Assembly: GCA_023383795.1 (NCBI GenBank)
Contig: JAHDYJ010000021.1
Coordinates: 1 to 50,074, forward strand
DNA length: 50,074 nucleotides
From: Burkholderiales bacterium
Lineage (GTDB): Bacteria; Pseudomonadota; Gammaproteobacteria; Burkholderiales; SG8-39
Reading direction: 5' to 3'
Below, piece by piece: positions 8,199-16,357 of this stretch; the first letter of the stretch is position 1, and the number at the start of each line of letters is the position of its first letter. Both the position numbers and the translations under genes were made by a program. Under the pieces are notes generated by a model. That model was not told where the DNA came from. It searched no databases and saw only the letters and a program-made list of their open reading frames with translations.

Positions 8199-9178
8199 AT
8201 TCTCGCCCGGAATCGCCGCAGCGAGGGTGCGGCGTCGCCGGCGGCGGCAGTCGAGGGCGCATGCGCCTGCCGCCACCGCGCGACCGCGCCGGGGATGTCC
8301 TCCAGCTTCCGCAGGACGAGCGCGCCGCCGACCGGCCGGCGCTGCGGTCCGGGGTTCGAGCCGCCGACCCACAGCTCGGCGGCGGCCGGCAGCTTCGCGC
8401 GCAGATCGGCGAGCGCGTCGGTCGCGACGTTGGCGGGGAAGGCGACGCTGACCGACAGTGCGACGACGTCGGCCCGCTGCGCCGCGGCCGCGAGCACGAT
8501 GTCCCACACCGGCGTCTGCGTGCCGAGCGAGATGCAGGTCGCGCCCTCCATCGCGAACATGCCCTCCGCCATCAGCAGGCCGAGGGCGTGCTGCTCGTTC
8601 GGGAGCGTGGTGAGCACGATTCGCGGCGTGCGGCCCTGGGCGGGGATCCCGGCGATCGCGCTGCGCAGGACGCCTTGCATGACCTCCGTGTAGAGGTGCT
8701 CCTCGAACACCTCCAGATCACCGCGCATCCAGGCATCGCCCACCATGCCGTTCAGCGGCGCCGCGGTCTCCAGCATGAAGCTGGCGAGCCCCTGCTGCAC
8801 CATGGCCTGGCGCAGCATCTGGCGGAGCGCATCGACGTGATGCGCCTTGACGAGTTCGACCGCCTCGGCGAGGCCGGACTCGCCCGCGGCGCCGGCGTCG
8901 ACGGCGATCGCGTCGGCCGCGAGCGAGCGCTCGCGCAGTTCCTCGAGCGATAGCCCGATCAGTTTGCCCGGGCGCTGCCCCCGGTCGATCAACTTCTTGA
9001 TTGCGCGAAGCTTCTCGACCTGCTCCGCGGTGTAGACGCGCTCCCCGTTCGCGTCCCGCCCGGGGAGGGGGAAGCCGTAGCGCCGCTCCCAGACGCGCAG
9101 GGTGTCCTTCGACAGCCCGGTGTCGCGCTCGACGGCGCTGATCGAGAACAGCGGCGCAGCGAGTGGTTTAGCGAGCAT
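8195..9178 (-). CDS. litR: MerR-family B12-dependent photoreceptor regulator (CarH/LitR type)
   Basis: Predicted light-responsive transcription repressor using adenosylcobalamin. The 327-residue protein starts with a MerR winged helix (about 10-77; SISAVERDTGLSKDTLRVWE is the recognition region). A four-helix bundle carries Trp150-x9-Glu160-His161, the Wx9EH signature that cups the adenosyl group in CarH. A Rossmann B12 domain follows, with Glu195-x-His197-x-x-Gly200, where His197 would be the lower cobalt ligand. In this family the dark tetramer binds DNA and light breaks the Co-C bond and releases it. ATG 9178 is preferred over the in-frame GTG at 9220, because the upstream stretch contains an operator copy and adds no conserved residues. 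Its own control region has three operator-like palindromes. Confidence 0.9.
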   Translation of the reverse strand: MLAKPLAAPLFSISAVERDTGLSKDTLRVWERRYGFPLPGRDANGERVYTAEQVEKLRAIKKLIDRGQRPGKLIGLSLEELRERSLAADAIAVDAGAAGESGLAEAVELVKAHHVDALRQMLRQAMVQQGLASFMLETAAPLNGMVGDAWMRGDLEVFEEHLYTEVMQGVLRSAIAGIPAQGRTPRIVLTTLPNEQHALGLLMAEGMFAMEGATCISLGTQTPVWDIVLAAAAQRADVVALSVSVAFPANVATDALADLRAKLPAAAELWVGGSNPGPQRRPVGGALVLRKLEDIPGAVARWRQAHAPSTAAAGDAAPSLRRFRARI

Positions 9179-9184
9179 AAGTAA

Positions 9185-9197
9185 TTGTCCAGGACAA
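9185..9197. promoter_or_regulatory. Operator site 1 (perfect 13-bp palindrome)
   Basis: TTGTCCAGGACAA is a perfect inverted repeat of six bases around a central A. It lies four bases upstream of the -35 box of the rightward promoter. It is also just in front of the regulator ATG, where it would sit in the leftward transcript's leader. I infer it is bound by the adjacent MerR/B12 regulator. Confidence 0.7.
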
Positions 9198-9201
9198 ATG
9201 G

Positions 9202-9230
9202 TTGACAACGACCCCAACACCGTTTATCTT
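9202..9230 (+). promoter_or_regulatory. Rightward sigma70 promoter for the light regulon
   Basis: TTGACA (9202-9207, perfect -35), a 17-base spacer, then TATCTT (9225-9230). Start of transcription would be near 9237, flanked by operator sites 1 and 2. The normal 17-base spacing, not the 19-20 bases of classical MerR-activated promoters, fits repression in the dark. Confidence 0.7.
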
Positions 9231-9254
9231 ACGCCCGTCGCCAATTTTTGACCA
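9226..9254 (-). promoter_or_regulatory. Leftward promoter for the regulator gene (overlaps the rightward promoter)
   Basis: On the minus strand TGGTCA (9254-9249) and TAAGAT (9231-9226) are separated by 17 bases, each matching four of six consensus positions. The -10 overlaps the -10 of the rightward promoter almost completely, and the -35 lies inside operator site 2. Autorepression follows naturally from this layout. Confidence 0.5.
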
Positions 9255-9260
9255 GGACAA
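9248..9260. promoter_or_regulatory. Operator site 2
   Basis: TTGACCAGGACAA differs from site 1 at one base. It overlaps the -35 box of the leftward promoter and lies just downstream of the rightward transcription start. Its distance from site 1 is 63 bases, close to six turns of DNA, so both would face the same side. Confidence 0.65.
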
Positions 9261-9266
9261 ACAGAC

Positions 9267-9497
9267 ATGCGCCGCGCCTCCCTGCTGATTGCCGCCTTGC
9301 TGGCCGCCACCCCGGCCGCCGCGGAGTCGGCCCGGACCGAGTCAGCTACCGCCCTCGGGCACTCGGCATTTGACCAGGACAACGGCCGGCTGGGCAGCTG
9401 CCAGGTCTCCCCCACGACCGCGCACCCGGCGGCGGCGCTGATCGCGCTGCACCGCGCAGTCGCGGGGCACGGCCCCGCCGACGCCGGCGTCCGCTGA
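9267..9497 (+). CDS. Small exported protein of unknown function
   Basis: 76-residue ORF directly behind the rightward promoter. The ATG at 9267 has an AGGA nine bases upstream, within operator site 2. Residues 1-19 form a convincing signal peptide (basic start, leucine/alanine core, AAA-ES cleavage site). The mature part is short, low in aromatic residues, has a single cysteine, and matches no family I recognise. A third operator copy lies inside it and encodes FDQDN. It could be a real secreted peptide or merely the open leader of the folE2 transcript. The signal peptide is the only positive evidence. Confidence 0.4.
   Translation: MRRASLLIAALLAATPAAAESARTESATALGHSAFDQDNGRLGSCQVSPTTAHPAAALIALHRAVAGHGPADAGVR
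9370..9382. promoter_or_regulatory. Operator site 3
   Basis: TTGACCAGGACAA, identical to site 2, 122 bases further downstream and inside the small exported ORF. An intragenic third site would suit looping or a roadblock by a tetrameric repressor. Confidence 0.5.
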
Positions 9498-9533
9498 CCC
9501 GACCCCGGACCGCCAACAGGAGCCGAGATCCAG

Positions 9534-10370
9534 ATGAACGCCCCGGAGAAGGTCTTCCTGCCCGACATCCAGGCGACCCCCGACGGGCGCTCGATGCCGA
9601 TCGAGCGCGTCGGCATCCGCTCGGTGCGCCATCCGATCCTGGTCGCGCGGCCCGACGGCACGTCGCATCCAACCGTGGCGACCGTGGACATGTACGTCGG
9701 ACTTCCGCACGACGTCAAGGGCACGCACATGTCGCGCTTCCTCGAAGTGCTGCAGTCGCGCCACGCCGCGGTATCGCTCGCCGGCATGCGCGAGCTCATG
9801 GCCCACATGCTCGAGCGGCTCGAGGCCGCGAGCGGCTGCGTGGAGCTGCGGTTTCCGTACTTCATCGCGAAGCGCGCGCCGGTGTCGGGGGTCGTGAGCC
9901 TCATGGACTACGAGGTCGCGCTCCGCGCCGAGCTCACCGGGGAGCGGGGCTACGAGGTCACTCTCCGCGTCGCAGTCCCGGTCACCAGCCTCTGCCCGTG
10001 CTCGAAGGAGATCTCGGAGTACGGCGCGCACAACCAGCGCTCGCACGTGACGATCGAGGCGACGATCGCGACGACGACCGGTGCGGCCGGAGCCGTGTCG
10101 GTCGAGTCGCTCGCGGCCATCGCCGAGCGCGAGGCGTCCTGCGAGCTCTACGGGCTGCTGAAGCGTCCCGACGAGAAGCACGTCACCGAGCGCGCCTACG
10201 ACAACCCGAAGTTCGTCGAGGATCTGGTGCGCGACATCGCGCTCGCGCTCGAGCGCGACCCGGGTGTCGCCGCCTACTCGGTCGAGAGCGAGAACTTCGA
10301 GTCGATCCACAACCATTCCGCATACGCGCGCATCCGTCGCGACAAGCGCACCGAAGGGGCGCTCAGGTGA
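9534..10370 (+). CDS. folE2: GTP cyclohydrolase FolE2 (type IB)
   Basis: Converts GTP to 7,8-dihydroneopterin triphosphate, the entry to tetrahydrofolate and pterin cofactors. The 278-residue product carries the type IB signature [20 protein letters not shown] (151-170), including metal-binding Cys154 and the CSK motif. [14 protein letters not shown] lies near the C-terminus. An AGGAG ribosome site precedes ATG 9534. Type IB enzymes tolerate metals other than zinc and are often under zinc control, but no Zur box is visible here. Its position behind the light-controlled promoter suggests extra pterin or folate is made in the light, as for photolyase-type chromophores, although no photolyase gene is in the window. 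Confidence 0.93.
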   Translation: MNAPEKVFLPDIQATPDGRSMPIERVGIRSVRHPILVARPDGTSHPTVATVDMYVGLPHDVKGTHMSRFLEVLQSRHAAVSLAGMRELMAHMLERLEAASGCVELRFPYFIAKRAPVSGVVSLMDYEVALRAELTGERGYEVTLRVAVPVTSLCPCSKEISEYGAHNQRSHVTIEATIATTTGAAGAVSVESLAAIAEREASCELYGLLKRPDEKHVTERAYDNPKFVEDLVRDIALALERDPGVAAYSVESENFESIHNHSAYARIRRDKRTEGALR

Positions 10371-10536
10371 CGGTGGGCGCACTGGCCAACGCGGGGGTGC
10401 CGGACAGGCGCGCCGCTTCCCACGCTTCGTGCAGGCGGACCCCCTCCCTCCTCCCTGCCTGTCGCGGAGGATCCGGGCGAGCGGTTCACGCCTGCTCCGA
10501 GCGCCCTCGCGTTGGGCTCGTGCCGGAGTCGGCACG

Positions 10537-11889
10537 GTGAAGATCGCGGTCATCGGCGCCGGCATCGGCGGACTCGCCTCCGCGTGGCTGCTCGGGCAGC
10601 GCCATCGCGTGACGCTCTTCGAGGCGAACGGGTATCTGGGCGGCCATACGAACACGGTGGACATCGAGCTCGAGGGCATCGGCCACCCGGTCGACACCGG
10701 ATTCCTGGTGTGCAACCGGCGCACCTATCCGAACTTGACCGCGCTCTTCGCGCATCTCGGCGTGGCGACCGTGCCGAGCGACATGTCGTTCTCGGTGAGC
10801 CTCGCCGACCGCGATCTCGAGTGGGCCGGAACGAACCTCGCGACCGTGTTCGGTCAGCGCCGCAACCTGGCGCGGCCGGCCTTCTGGCGCATGCTGCGCG
10901 ACATCGTGCGCTTCAACCGCGCCGCGACCGCCGTCGCGACGGCGGACGGCGCCGCACGGCCGGCGGCCCGCGGCGCGGCGACGCTCGGCGAGTTCCTCCA
11001 CGCCGACCGGTACAGTGCGGAGTTCCGCGACTGGTACCTGCTGCCGATGGCCGCGGCGATCTGGTCCTGCCCGACCGCCGCGATGCTCGACTATCCGCTC
11101 GCGACCTTCGCCCGGTTCTGCCACAACCACGGACTGCTCCGGCTCACCGACCGCCCGCAGTGGCTGACGGTTGCCGGCGGCGGCCGCGAGTACGTGCGCT
11201 GTCTGGCTCGGGCGATCCCCGACGTGCGGCTCGCGAGCCCGGTGCGATCGGTCGATCCCGGCCCCGCCGGCGTGCTCGTCTGCACCGACCGCGGCGTGGA
11301 GCGCTTCGACGCCGCCGTGCTAGCGTGCCACACCGGCCAGGCGCTTGCGATGATCGAGCGTCCGAGCGCGGCCGAGCGGCGCGTGCTCGATGCGATTCCC
11401 TATCAGCGCAACCGCGCAGTCCTGCACACCGACCCCGGCCTGCTGCCGCGGCGCAAGACGCTGTGGTCGGCGTGGAACTACATCGCCGGCGCCGGGGCCG
11501 CCGGCCGCCGGCCGGTCGGCGTGTCGTATCTGATCAACAAGCTGCAGCCGCTGCCGTTCCGCACACCGGTCGTGGTCACGCTGAACCCGCCGGTTGAGCC
11601 TGCCGCGCACCATGTGCTCGCCGAGTTCGAATACGAGCATCCGGTGTTCGGCCTTGACGCGCCGGCGGCGCAGGCCGCGCTCGGAACGATCCAGGGCAAG
11701 CGCGGCCTGTGGTTTTGCGGCGCCTGGGCCGGCCACGGCTTCCACGAGGACGGGCTGCGCTCGGCGCTCGCCGTCGCGAACGCGCTCGGCTGCGCTGCCC
11801 CTTGGCAGGACGCGCACGCGGCTGCCGCGGCGCCGGCGCACGGCGGCGCCGGCGAGGCCGCGCCGACGGCGCTCGAGGCGGTCGAATGA
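10537..11889 (+). CDS. FAD-dependent oxidoreductase (amine-oxidase-like, light/singlet-oxygen regulon type)
   Basis: 450-residue flavoprotein. It begins with a Rossmann motif GAGIGGLASAW (about residues 7-17), then FEANGYLGGHTNTV and HPVDTGFLV, and ends with a second FAD element WFCGAWAGHGFHEDGLRSA. This layout is that of NAD(P)/FAD proteins found together with DUF1365 and Cfa-like methyltransferases; in Rhodobacter, related proteins act on unusual fatty acyl chains. GTG 10537 is chosen because it places the Rossmann strand at the N-terminus. The preceding 166 bases are not obviously coding and contain no promoter I trust. The stop overlaps the next start (ATGA). The substrate is presumably an unsaturated or methylated acyl chain of membrane lipid. 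Confidence 0.88.
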   Translation: MKIAVIGAGIGGLASAWLLGQRHRVTLFEANGYLGGHTNTVDIELEGIGHPVDTGFLVCNRRTYPNLTALFAHLGVATVPSDMSFSVSLADRDLEWAGTNLATVFGQRRNLARPAFWRMLRDIVRFNRAATAVATADGAARPAARGAATLGEFLHADRYSAEFRDWYLLPMAAAIWSCPTAAMLDYPLATFARFCHNHGLLRLTDRPQWLTVAGGGREYVRCLARAIPDVRLASPVRSVDPGPAGVLVCTDRGVERFDAAVLACHTGQALAMIERPSAAERRVLDAIPYQRNRAVLHTDPGLLPRRKTLWSAWNYIAGAGAAGRRPVGVSYLINKLQPLPFRTPVVVTLNPPVEPAAHHVLAEFEYEHPVFGLDAPAAQAALGTIQGKRGLWFCGAWAGHGFHEDGLRSALAVANALGCAAPWQDAHAAAAAPAHGGAGEAAPTALEAVE

Positions 11890-12695
11890 GCGCGCCCGCG
11901 ATGAGAGAGCGCGCGCGCATCGGTGCCGGCGAGGCGCCGGCGCCGCGCATCTATTTCGGGCGCGTGATGCACCGCCGCCTGCGGCCGGTCGAGCATCGCT
12001 TCGACTACCCGGTCTTTCACCTGCTGGTGCCGCTCTCGCGGGTGGAGCAGCTCGAGAACCGGCTGTTCGGCGTGAACCGCCCGGGGCTCTTCAGCCTGCG
12101 CTTCCGCGACTACGGCGAGGGCGACGGCAGGCACCCGCTCGAGTGGGCGCGCGAGACGCTCGCGCGCGAGGGGCTCGCCGCGGCCGACGGCGAGATCTGG
12201 CTGCAGACTTTTCCGCGCGTTCTCGGGTATGTCTTCAACCCGGTGAGCTTCTTTTTCTGCCACGACCGGGAAGGAGAGCTGCGTGCGGTCCTCTGCGAGG
12301 TCAACAACACGTTCGGCGAGCGGCACCGCTACCTGCTCGCGCATCCCGACGCCCGGCCGATCCGCCCGAACGAGACGCTGCGCGCCCGCAAGCGTTTTCA
12401 CGTGTCGCCGTTCTTCCGCATCGAGGGCGGCTACCGCTTCCGGTTCCTGCCGGCGGGCGAGCGGTCGCTCGCCCGGATCGATTACCACGACGAGGCGGGC
12501 GACCTCCTCCATACGAGCATCGCCGGTGCGGCCGCGCCCTTCGGCACGCGCTCGCTCCTGCGCGCGTTCGCAGGCTACCCCTGGATGACGCTCGGCGTGA
12601 TGCTGCGCATCCACGTTCACGCGCTGCGCCTCTGGGTGAAGCGCGTGCCGTTCTTCCACAAACCCGAACCGCCTGCGGAGGCCCTGACCCGATGA
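11886..12695 (+). CDS. DUF1365 family protein
   Basis: 269-residue member of the DUF1365 family, whose biochemical role is not established. Typical features are YFGRVMHRRLRPVEHRFDYP near the N-terminus, LGYVFNPVSFFFCHD in the middle and a conserved KRFHVSPFF segment. These proteins almost always sit between an FAD oxidoreductase and a cyclopropane-fatty-acid-synthase-like methyltransferase, as here, with four-base overlaps on both sides. The linkage implies a shared step in modification of phospholipid acyl chains. No signal peptide or clear membrane span is seen. Confidence 0.9.
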   Translation: MSAPAMRERARIGAGEAPAPRIYFGRVMHRRLRPVEHRFDYPVFHLLVPLSRVEQLENRLFGVNRPGLFSLRFRDYGEGDGRHPLEWARETLAREGLAAADGEIWLQTFPRVLGYVFNPVSFFFCHDREGELRAVLCEVNNTFGERHRYLLAHPDARPIRPNETLRARKRFHVSPFFRIEGGYRFRFLPAGERSLARIDYHDEAGDLLHTSIAGAAAPFGTRSLLRAFAGYPWMTLGVMLRIHVHALRLWVKRVPFFHKPEPPAEALTR

Positions 12696-13951
12696 ACACC
12701 CACGCATCGTATTCGCCTGCCCGCTCGAACCCGAGAATGGCGGCCGTGCAGGCCGCACGAGCCGCCCGCCGCGAGCGCCTGCCGCTTCCCGCCCGCATCG
12801 TGCTCGGCGTGCTCCGGGGAATCGAGCACGGGCGGCTGGTCGTGCGCTTGCCCGACGGTTCCGAGCACGCGTTCGGGCACGGGGCGGCGGCCGCGGAACT
12901 CGAGGTGCACGACTGGAGCACGTTCGGCGCCGCGCTCGCCTCCGGCGACATCGGCTTCGGCGAGGCCTACATGCGGGGGTACTGGAGCTCGCCGGACCTC
13001 GCCGGCCTGCTCGGCCTCTTCGCCGCCAACCGCGACATGACCGAGCGCGCTGCAGACGGCGGCTTCTGGGGCAAGGTCGCGCACCGCGCGCGGCACCTGC
13101 TGCGGGCGAACACCCGTGCCGGCAGCCGGCGCAACATCGCCGCCCACTACGACCTCGGCAACGACTTCTACGCGCTCTGGCTGGATCCGTCGATGACCTA
13201 CTCGAGCGCGCTCTTCGAGGGCGACCGCTCGCGCACGCTCGAGCAGGCGCAGCGCGCGAAGTACGAGCGCATCCTGCGCCGGATCGCGCCGCGCGCGGGC
13301 GCGCACATCCTCGAGATCGGCTGCGGCTGGGGCGCGTTCGCCGAGCTCGCGGCGCGCGAGTACGGCTGCCGCGTGACCGGGATCACGCTTTCGCGCGAGC
13401 AGCTCGCCTACGCCGAGGCGCGGATCGCGCGCGCCGGGCTCGCCGACCGGGTGCGCCTCGAGCTGCGCGACTACCGCGACGTCGCCGGGCAATACGACCA
13501 CGTCGTCTCGATCGAGATGGTGGAGGCGGTCGGCGAGCGCTACTGGCCGGCGTACTTCGGCGTCCTCGCGCGCACGCTCGCGCCCGGCGGCGTCGCGCTC
13601 GTGCAGGCGATCACGATCGCCGACCGGTCGTTCGCGCGCTACCGCGCCGGCACCGACTTCATCCAGCGCCACATCTTCCCCGGCGGCATGCTGCCGTCGC
13701 CGCGGCGTTTCCGCGAGGAGGCCGCGCGACGCAGCCTCGCCGTCGCGGGCGAGCACGCGTTCGGACGCGACTACGCGGAGACGCTGCGCCGCTGGCGGCA
13801 GGCGTTCATGCGGCGCCTGCCGGAGGTGTACGCGCTCGGCTACGACCCGCACTTCGCGCGCAAGTGGGAGTTCTATCTGGCCTATTGTGAAGCAGGATTC
13901 GACACCCTATGCACCGACGTCCATCAGTTCGAGCTCGTGCACGCGGCCTGA
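12692..13951 (+). CDS. Cyclopropane-fatty-acyl-phospholipid synthase-like SAM methyltransferase
   Basis: 419-residue SAM-dependent enzyme that adds a methyl or methylene carbon to unsaturated acyl chains of membrane phospholipids. AHYDLGNDFYALWLDPSMTY (about 151-170) is the Cfa lipid/bicarbonate region, LEIGCGWGAFAEL (207-219) is the SAM site and GITLS the classical Cfa strand. Start ATG 12692 overlaps the DUF1365 stop. Chromosomal stress-type cfa genes usually stand alone; this one belongs to the DUF1365/FAD cluster, so a product other than plain cyclopropane (for example a methylated or furan-type acyl chain) is possible. It overlaps the next gene by 43 bases. Confidence 0.9.
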   Translation: MNTHASYSPARSNPRMAAVQAARAARRERLPLPARIVLGVLRGIEHGRLVVRLPDGSEHAFGHGAAAAELEVHDWSTFGAALASGDIGFGEAYMRGYWSSPDLAGLLGLFAANRDMTERAADGGFWGKVAHRARHLLRANTRAGSRRNIAAHYDLGNDFYALWLDPSMTYSSALFEGDRSRTLEQAQRAKYERILRRIAPRAGAHILEIGCGWGAFAELAAREYGCRVTGITLSREQLAYAEARIARAGLADRVRLELRDYRDVAGQYDHVVSIEMVEAVGERYWPAYFGVLARTLAPGGVALVQAITIADRSFARYRAGTDFIQRHIFPGGMLPSPRRFREEAARRSLAVAGEHAFGRDYAETLRRWRQAFMRRLPEVYALGYDPHFARKWEFYLAYCEAGFDTLCTDVHQFELVHAA

Positions 13952-14490
13952 CCGCCGCATTGTTGCTGTCGGCCGCCGGGTTCGCGCCGTCAGCTTACGG
14001 CGATGCTCGGAAGGAGGCGCCGCGGCTGCCGGCGCCCGTCGCGCAGGCCTATCCGGACCTCGCCCCGCTCGGCGCGGGCACGATGCGCTGGTTCGGCTTC
14101 CACGTCTACGACGCGCGCCTGTGGGCGATCGGCCTCGCGCCGCGCGACGACGCGCCGTACGTGCTTGCGCTGCGCTACGCGCGCGACTTCGAGGGCGCGC
14201 GCATCGCGCAATCGAGCATCGAGGAGATCGAGCGCCTTGGACGCGGCACGCCGGCCGAGCGCGCGCGCTGGCTCGCCGAGATGCGGCGCGTGTTTCCCGA
14301 CGTGAGAGCGGGCGCCGAGCTCGCCGGCCTGCACGTTCCGGGCCGCGGCGCGCGCTTCTTCCACGACGGCCGGCTGATCGGCACGATCGACGATCCGGAG
14401 TTCGCGCGCGCGTTCTTCGCGATCTGGCTCGACCCGCGCACCCGCGCGCCCGAACTGCGGGCCGCGCTCGTCGGCGGGGACCGCCAATGA
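13909..14490 (+). CDS. Exported chalcone isomerase-like protein
   Basis: 193-residue protein with a signal peptide (about residues 1-31, ending SAYG) and a chalcone-isomerase-like fold. Recognisable pieces are RWFGFHVYDARLW near the N-terminus and FHDGRLIGTIDDPEFARAFFAIWLDP near the C-terminus. Bacterial members of this group are not known to isomerise chalcones; the fold also binds fatty acids, which would fit the lipid context. The start lies 43 bases inside the cfa-like gene. ATG 13909 gives the full signal peptide. Function remains unknown. Confidence 0.8.
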   Translation: MHRRPSVRARARGLTAALLLSAAGFAPSAYGDARKEAPRLPAPVAQAYPDLAPLGAGTMRWFGFHVYDARLWAIGLAPRDDAPYVLALRYARDFEGARIAQSSIEEIERLGRGTPAERARWLAEMRRVFPDVRAGAELAGLHVPGRGARFFHDGRLIGTIDDPEFARAFFAIWLDPRTRAPELRAALVGGDRQ

Positions 14491-14535
14491 CGCGGTAGCT
14501 CGCCCGGGGCGGCCCGCGCACCGCCGCCATTCAAG

Positions 14536-15816
14536 ATGACCCACTCGACGCGACAACTCGCCGCCTACGGGCTGCTCGGCCTGCCGCTCGCCATGGCGGC
14601 GCTGCCGGTGTACGTCCACCTGCCGAAGTTCTACGCGGACGACCTCGGCCTGCCGCTCGCGCTGGTGGGCGCGATCCTGCTCGGTACCCGGCTCGCCGAC
14701 GCGGTCTCCGATCCGCTGCTCGGCTGTCTCTCCGACCGCGCGGGCCGGCGCATCCCGCTGGTCGCCGCGAGCCTGCCGCTGCTCGCGCTCGGCATGCTCG
14801 CGCTCTTCCATCCACCGGCCGACCGCGCGCTGCTCGCGCCGTGGCTGACGGCGGGGCTGCTGGTCACCTATCTCGGCTTCTCGATGGCCTCGATCGCCTA
14901 CCAGGCCTGGGGTGCGCAGCTCTCGACCGACGTCCACGAGCGCACGCGCATCACAGCGGCGCGCGAGATCTTCACGCTCGTCGGCGTGCTCGCGGCGGCG
15001 GTCGCGCCGCAACTGCTCGGCGGCGAGAATGCGCAGGGCCTCGGCCGCGCGAGCGTGCTCTTCGCGGCGCTGCTCGTCGTGTGCGGGGCAGCGACGCTCT
15101 ATGCGGCGCCGCGGCCGCGCGAGCGGCGCACCGACCGCTCGAGCGTCCTCGCCGCGATCCGCCTGCCGCTCGCGAACCCGGACTTCCGCGCGCTGCTCGT
15201 CGTGTTCGTGCTTTCCGGCACCGCCGCGGCGATCCCGTCGACGCTGGTGCTGTTCTTCATCCACGACGTGCTGCAGGCGCCGGACCTGACCGCGCTCTTC
15301 CTGGTGCTCTACTTCCTCGCCGGGGCGGCCGGCGTTCCGCTCTGGGTGTGGCTCGCGCGCCGCGCGGGAAAGGCGAACGCGTGGCTTGCCGGCATGCTGC
15401 TCGCGATCGCCGCGTTCGTGTGGGCGTTTCTGCTCGGCCCCGGCGACGTCGTCGCCTACGGCGCGATCTGCGTGCTGTCCGGGATGGCGCTCGGCGCCGA
15501 CCTCGCGCTGCCGCCGTCGCTGCTCGCCGACGTGATCGACGGCGACGAGCGCGCGCGCGCCGGCGCATCGGCCGAGGGCAGCTACTTCGGCCTGTGGAGC
15601 CTCGTCACCAAGGCGAACCTCGCGGCGGCGGCCGGCATCGCGCTGCCGGCGCTCGCGTGGCTCGGCTACCAACCCGGCGCGCCGACCGAGACCGGCGCGC
15701 TCTCGCTCGTCTACTGCCTGCTGCCGTGCGCGTTCAAGCTCGGCTCGGCCGCCGTGCTCTGGCGCTGGCAGCGCCGCGTCCCGGCCGCGGGCAGGCTCAG
15801 CCTGCAAGGAGACTGA
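14536..15816 (+). CDS. MFS / glycoside-pentoside-hexuronide-type transporter
   Basis: 426-residue inner-membrane carrier with about twelve hydrophobic helices. The loop between helices 2 and 3 reads RLADAVSDPLLGCLSDRAGRR, the signature of the GPH/MFS_2 branch that includes MelB and also lipid transporters such as LplT/MFSD2 relatives. It contains the conserved Asp pair (DAVSDP) that couples cations. The gene lies 45 bases after the chalcone-isomerase-like gene and four before the DUF3833 gene. Cargo is unknown; in this setting a lipid or lipid precursor is a reasonable guess. Confidence 0.85.
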   Translation: MTHSTRQLAAYGLLGLPLAMAALPVYVHLPKFYADDLGLPLALVGAILLGTRLADAVSDPLLGCLSDRAGRRIPLVAASLPLLALGMLALFHPPADRALLAPWLTAGLLVTYLGFSMASIAYQAWGAQLSTDVHERTRITAAREIFTLVGVLAAAVAPQLLGGENAQGLGRASVLFAALLVVCGAATLYAAPRPRERRTDRSSVLAAIRLPLANPDFRALLVVFVLSGTAAAIPSTLVLFFIHDVLQAPDLTALFLVLYFLAGAAGVPLWVWLARRAGKANAWLAGMLLAIAAFVWAFLLGPGDVVAYGAICVLSGMALGADLALPPSLLADVIDGDERARAGASAEGSYFGLWSLVTKANLAAAAGIALPALAWLGYQPGAPTETGALSLVYCLLPCAFKLGSAAVLWRWQRRVPAAGRLSLQGD

Positions 15817-15820
15817 CCGG

Positions 15821-16351
15821 ATGATCCTGCGCCTTCTCGCTCCCTTCGTGGCGCCGCTATTGCTCGTGGGATGCACCACCGTGACGCCAATGGACTACCG
15901 CGGCGAGCGGCCGACGCTCGACCTCGCGCGCTACTTCGACGGCACGATCGACGGCTGGGGCATGGTGCAGGACCGCTCCGGCAAGGTGCTGCGGCGCTTC
16001 CACGTCGTCATCGAGGCGCGCTGGCGCGGCAACGTCGGCACGCTGGACGAGACGTTCGCGTGGTCCGACGGCAAGCAGGAGAAGCGGGTGTGGACCATCA
16101 CGAAGGTCGACGCGAACCGCTACACCGGCACGGCGGGCGACGTGGTCGGCACGGCGCAGGGCGAGGCGCAGGGTAATGCGCTGCAGTGGCGCTACGTGCT
16201 CAAGCTGCCGCCGGAGCAGGGCGGCTGGGAGGTCGACCTCGACGACTGGATGTATCTCGTCGACGAGCGCATCATGCTCAACCGGTCGGTGATCAGGAAG
16301 TTCGGCATCCGCTTCGCCGAGATCACGATCGCCTTTCGCAAGCGGGCGTGA
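15821..16351 (+). CDS. DUF3833 lipoprotein
   Basis: 176-residue predicted lipoprotein. A signal peptide ends in the lipobox LVGC with Cys18 as the lipidated residue. The mature part contains YFDGTIDGWGMVQDRSGKV and ends WMYLVDERIMLNRSVIRKFG, both diagnostic of DUF3833. The family has a lipocalin-like beta-rich appearance but no proven role. It is recurrently found in gene clusters controlled by light sensors or the singlet-oxygen sigma factor, together with the FAD/DUF1365/Cfa genes. It is followed six bases later by the SDR gene. Confidence 0.88.
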   Translation: MILRLLAPFVAPLLLVGCTTVTPMDYRGERPTLDLARYFDGTIDGWGMVQDRSGKVLRRFHVVIEARWRGNVGTLDETFAWSDGKQEKRVWTITKVDANRYTGTAGDVVGTAQGEAQGNALQWRYVLKLPPEQGGWEVDLDDWMYLVDERIMLNRSVIRKFGIRFAEITIAFRKRA

Positions 16352-16357
16352 GGAATC

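Noticed and set aside
9179..9220. GTG 9220 as start of the light regulator
   Set aside because: It would place operator site 1 and most of the promoter inside the coding sequence and adds residues not typical of MerR proteins.
10371..10536. Possible N-terminal extension of the FAD oxidoreductase into the gap after folE2
   Set aside because: The frame is open, but the added residues are arginine/proline-rich and precede the Rossmann strand, where family members begin.
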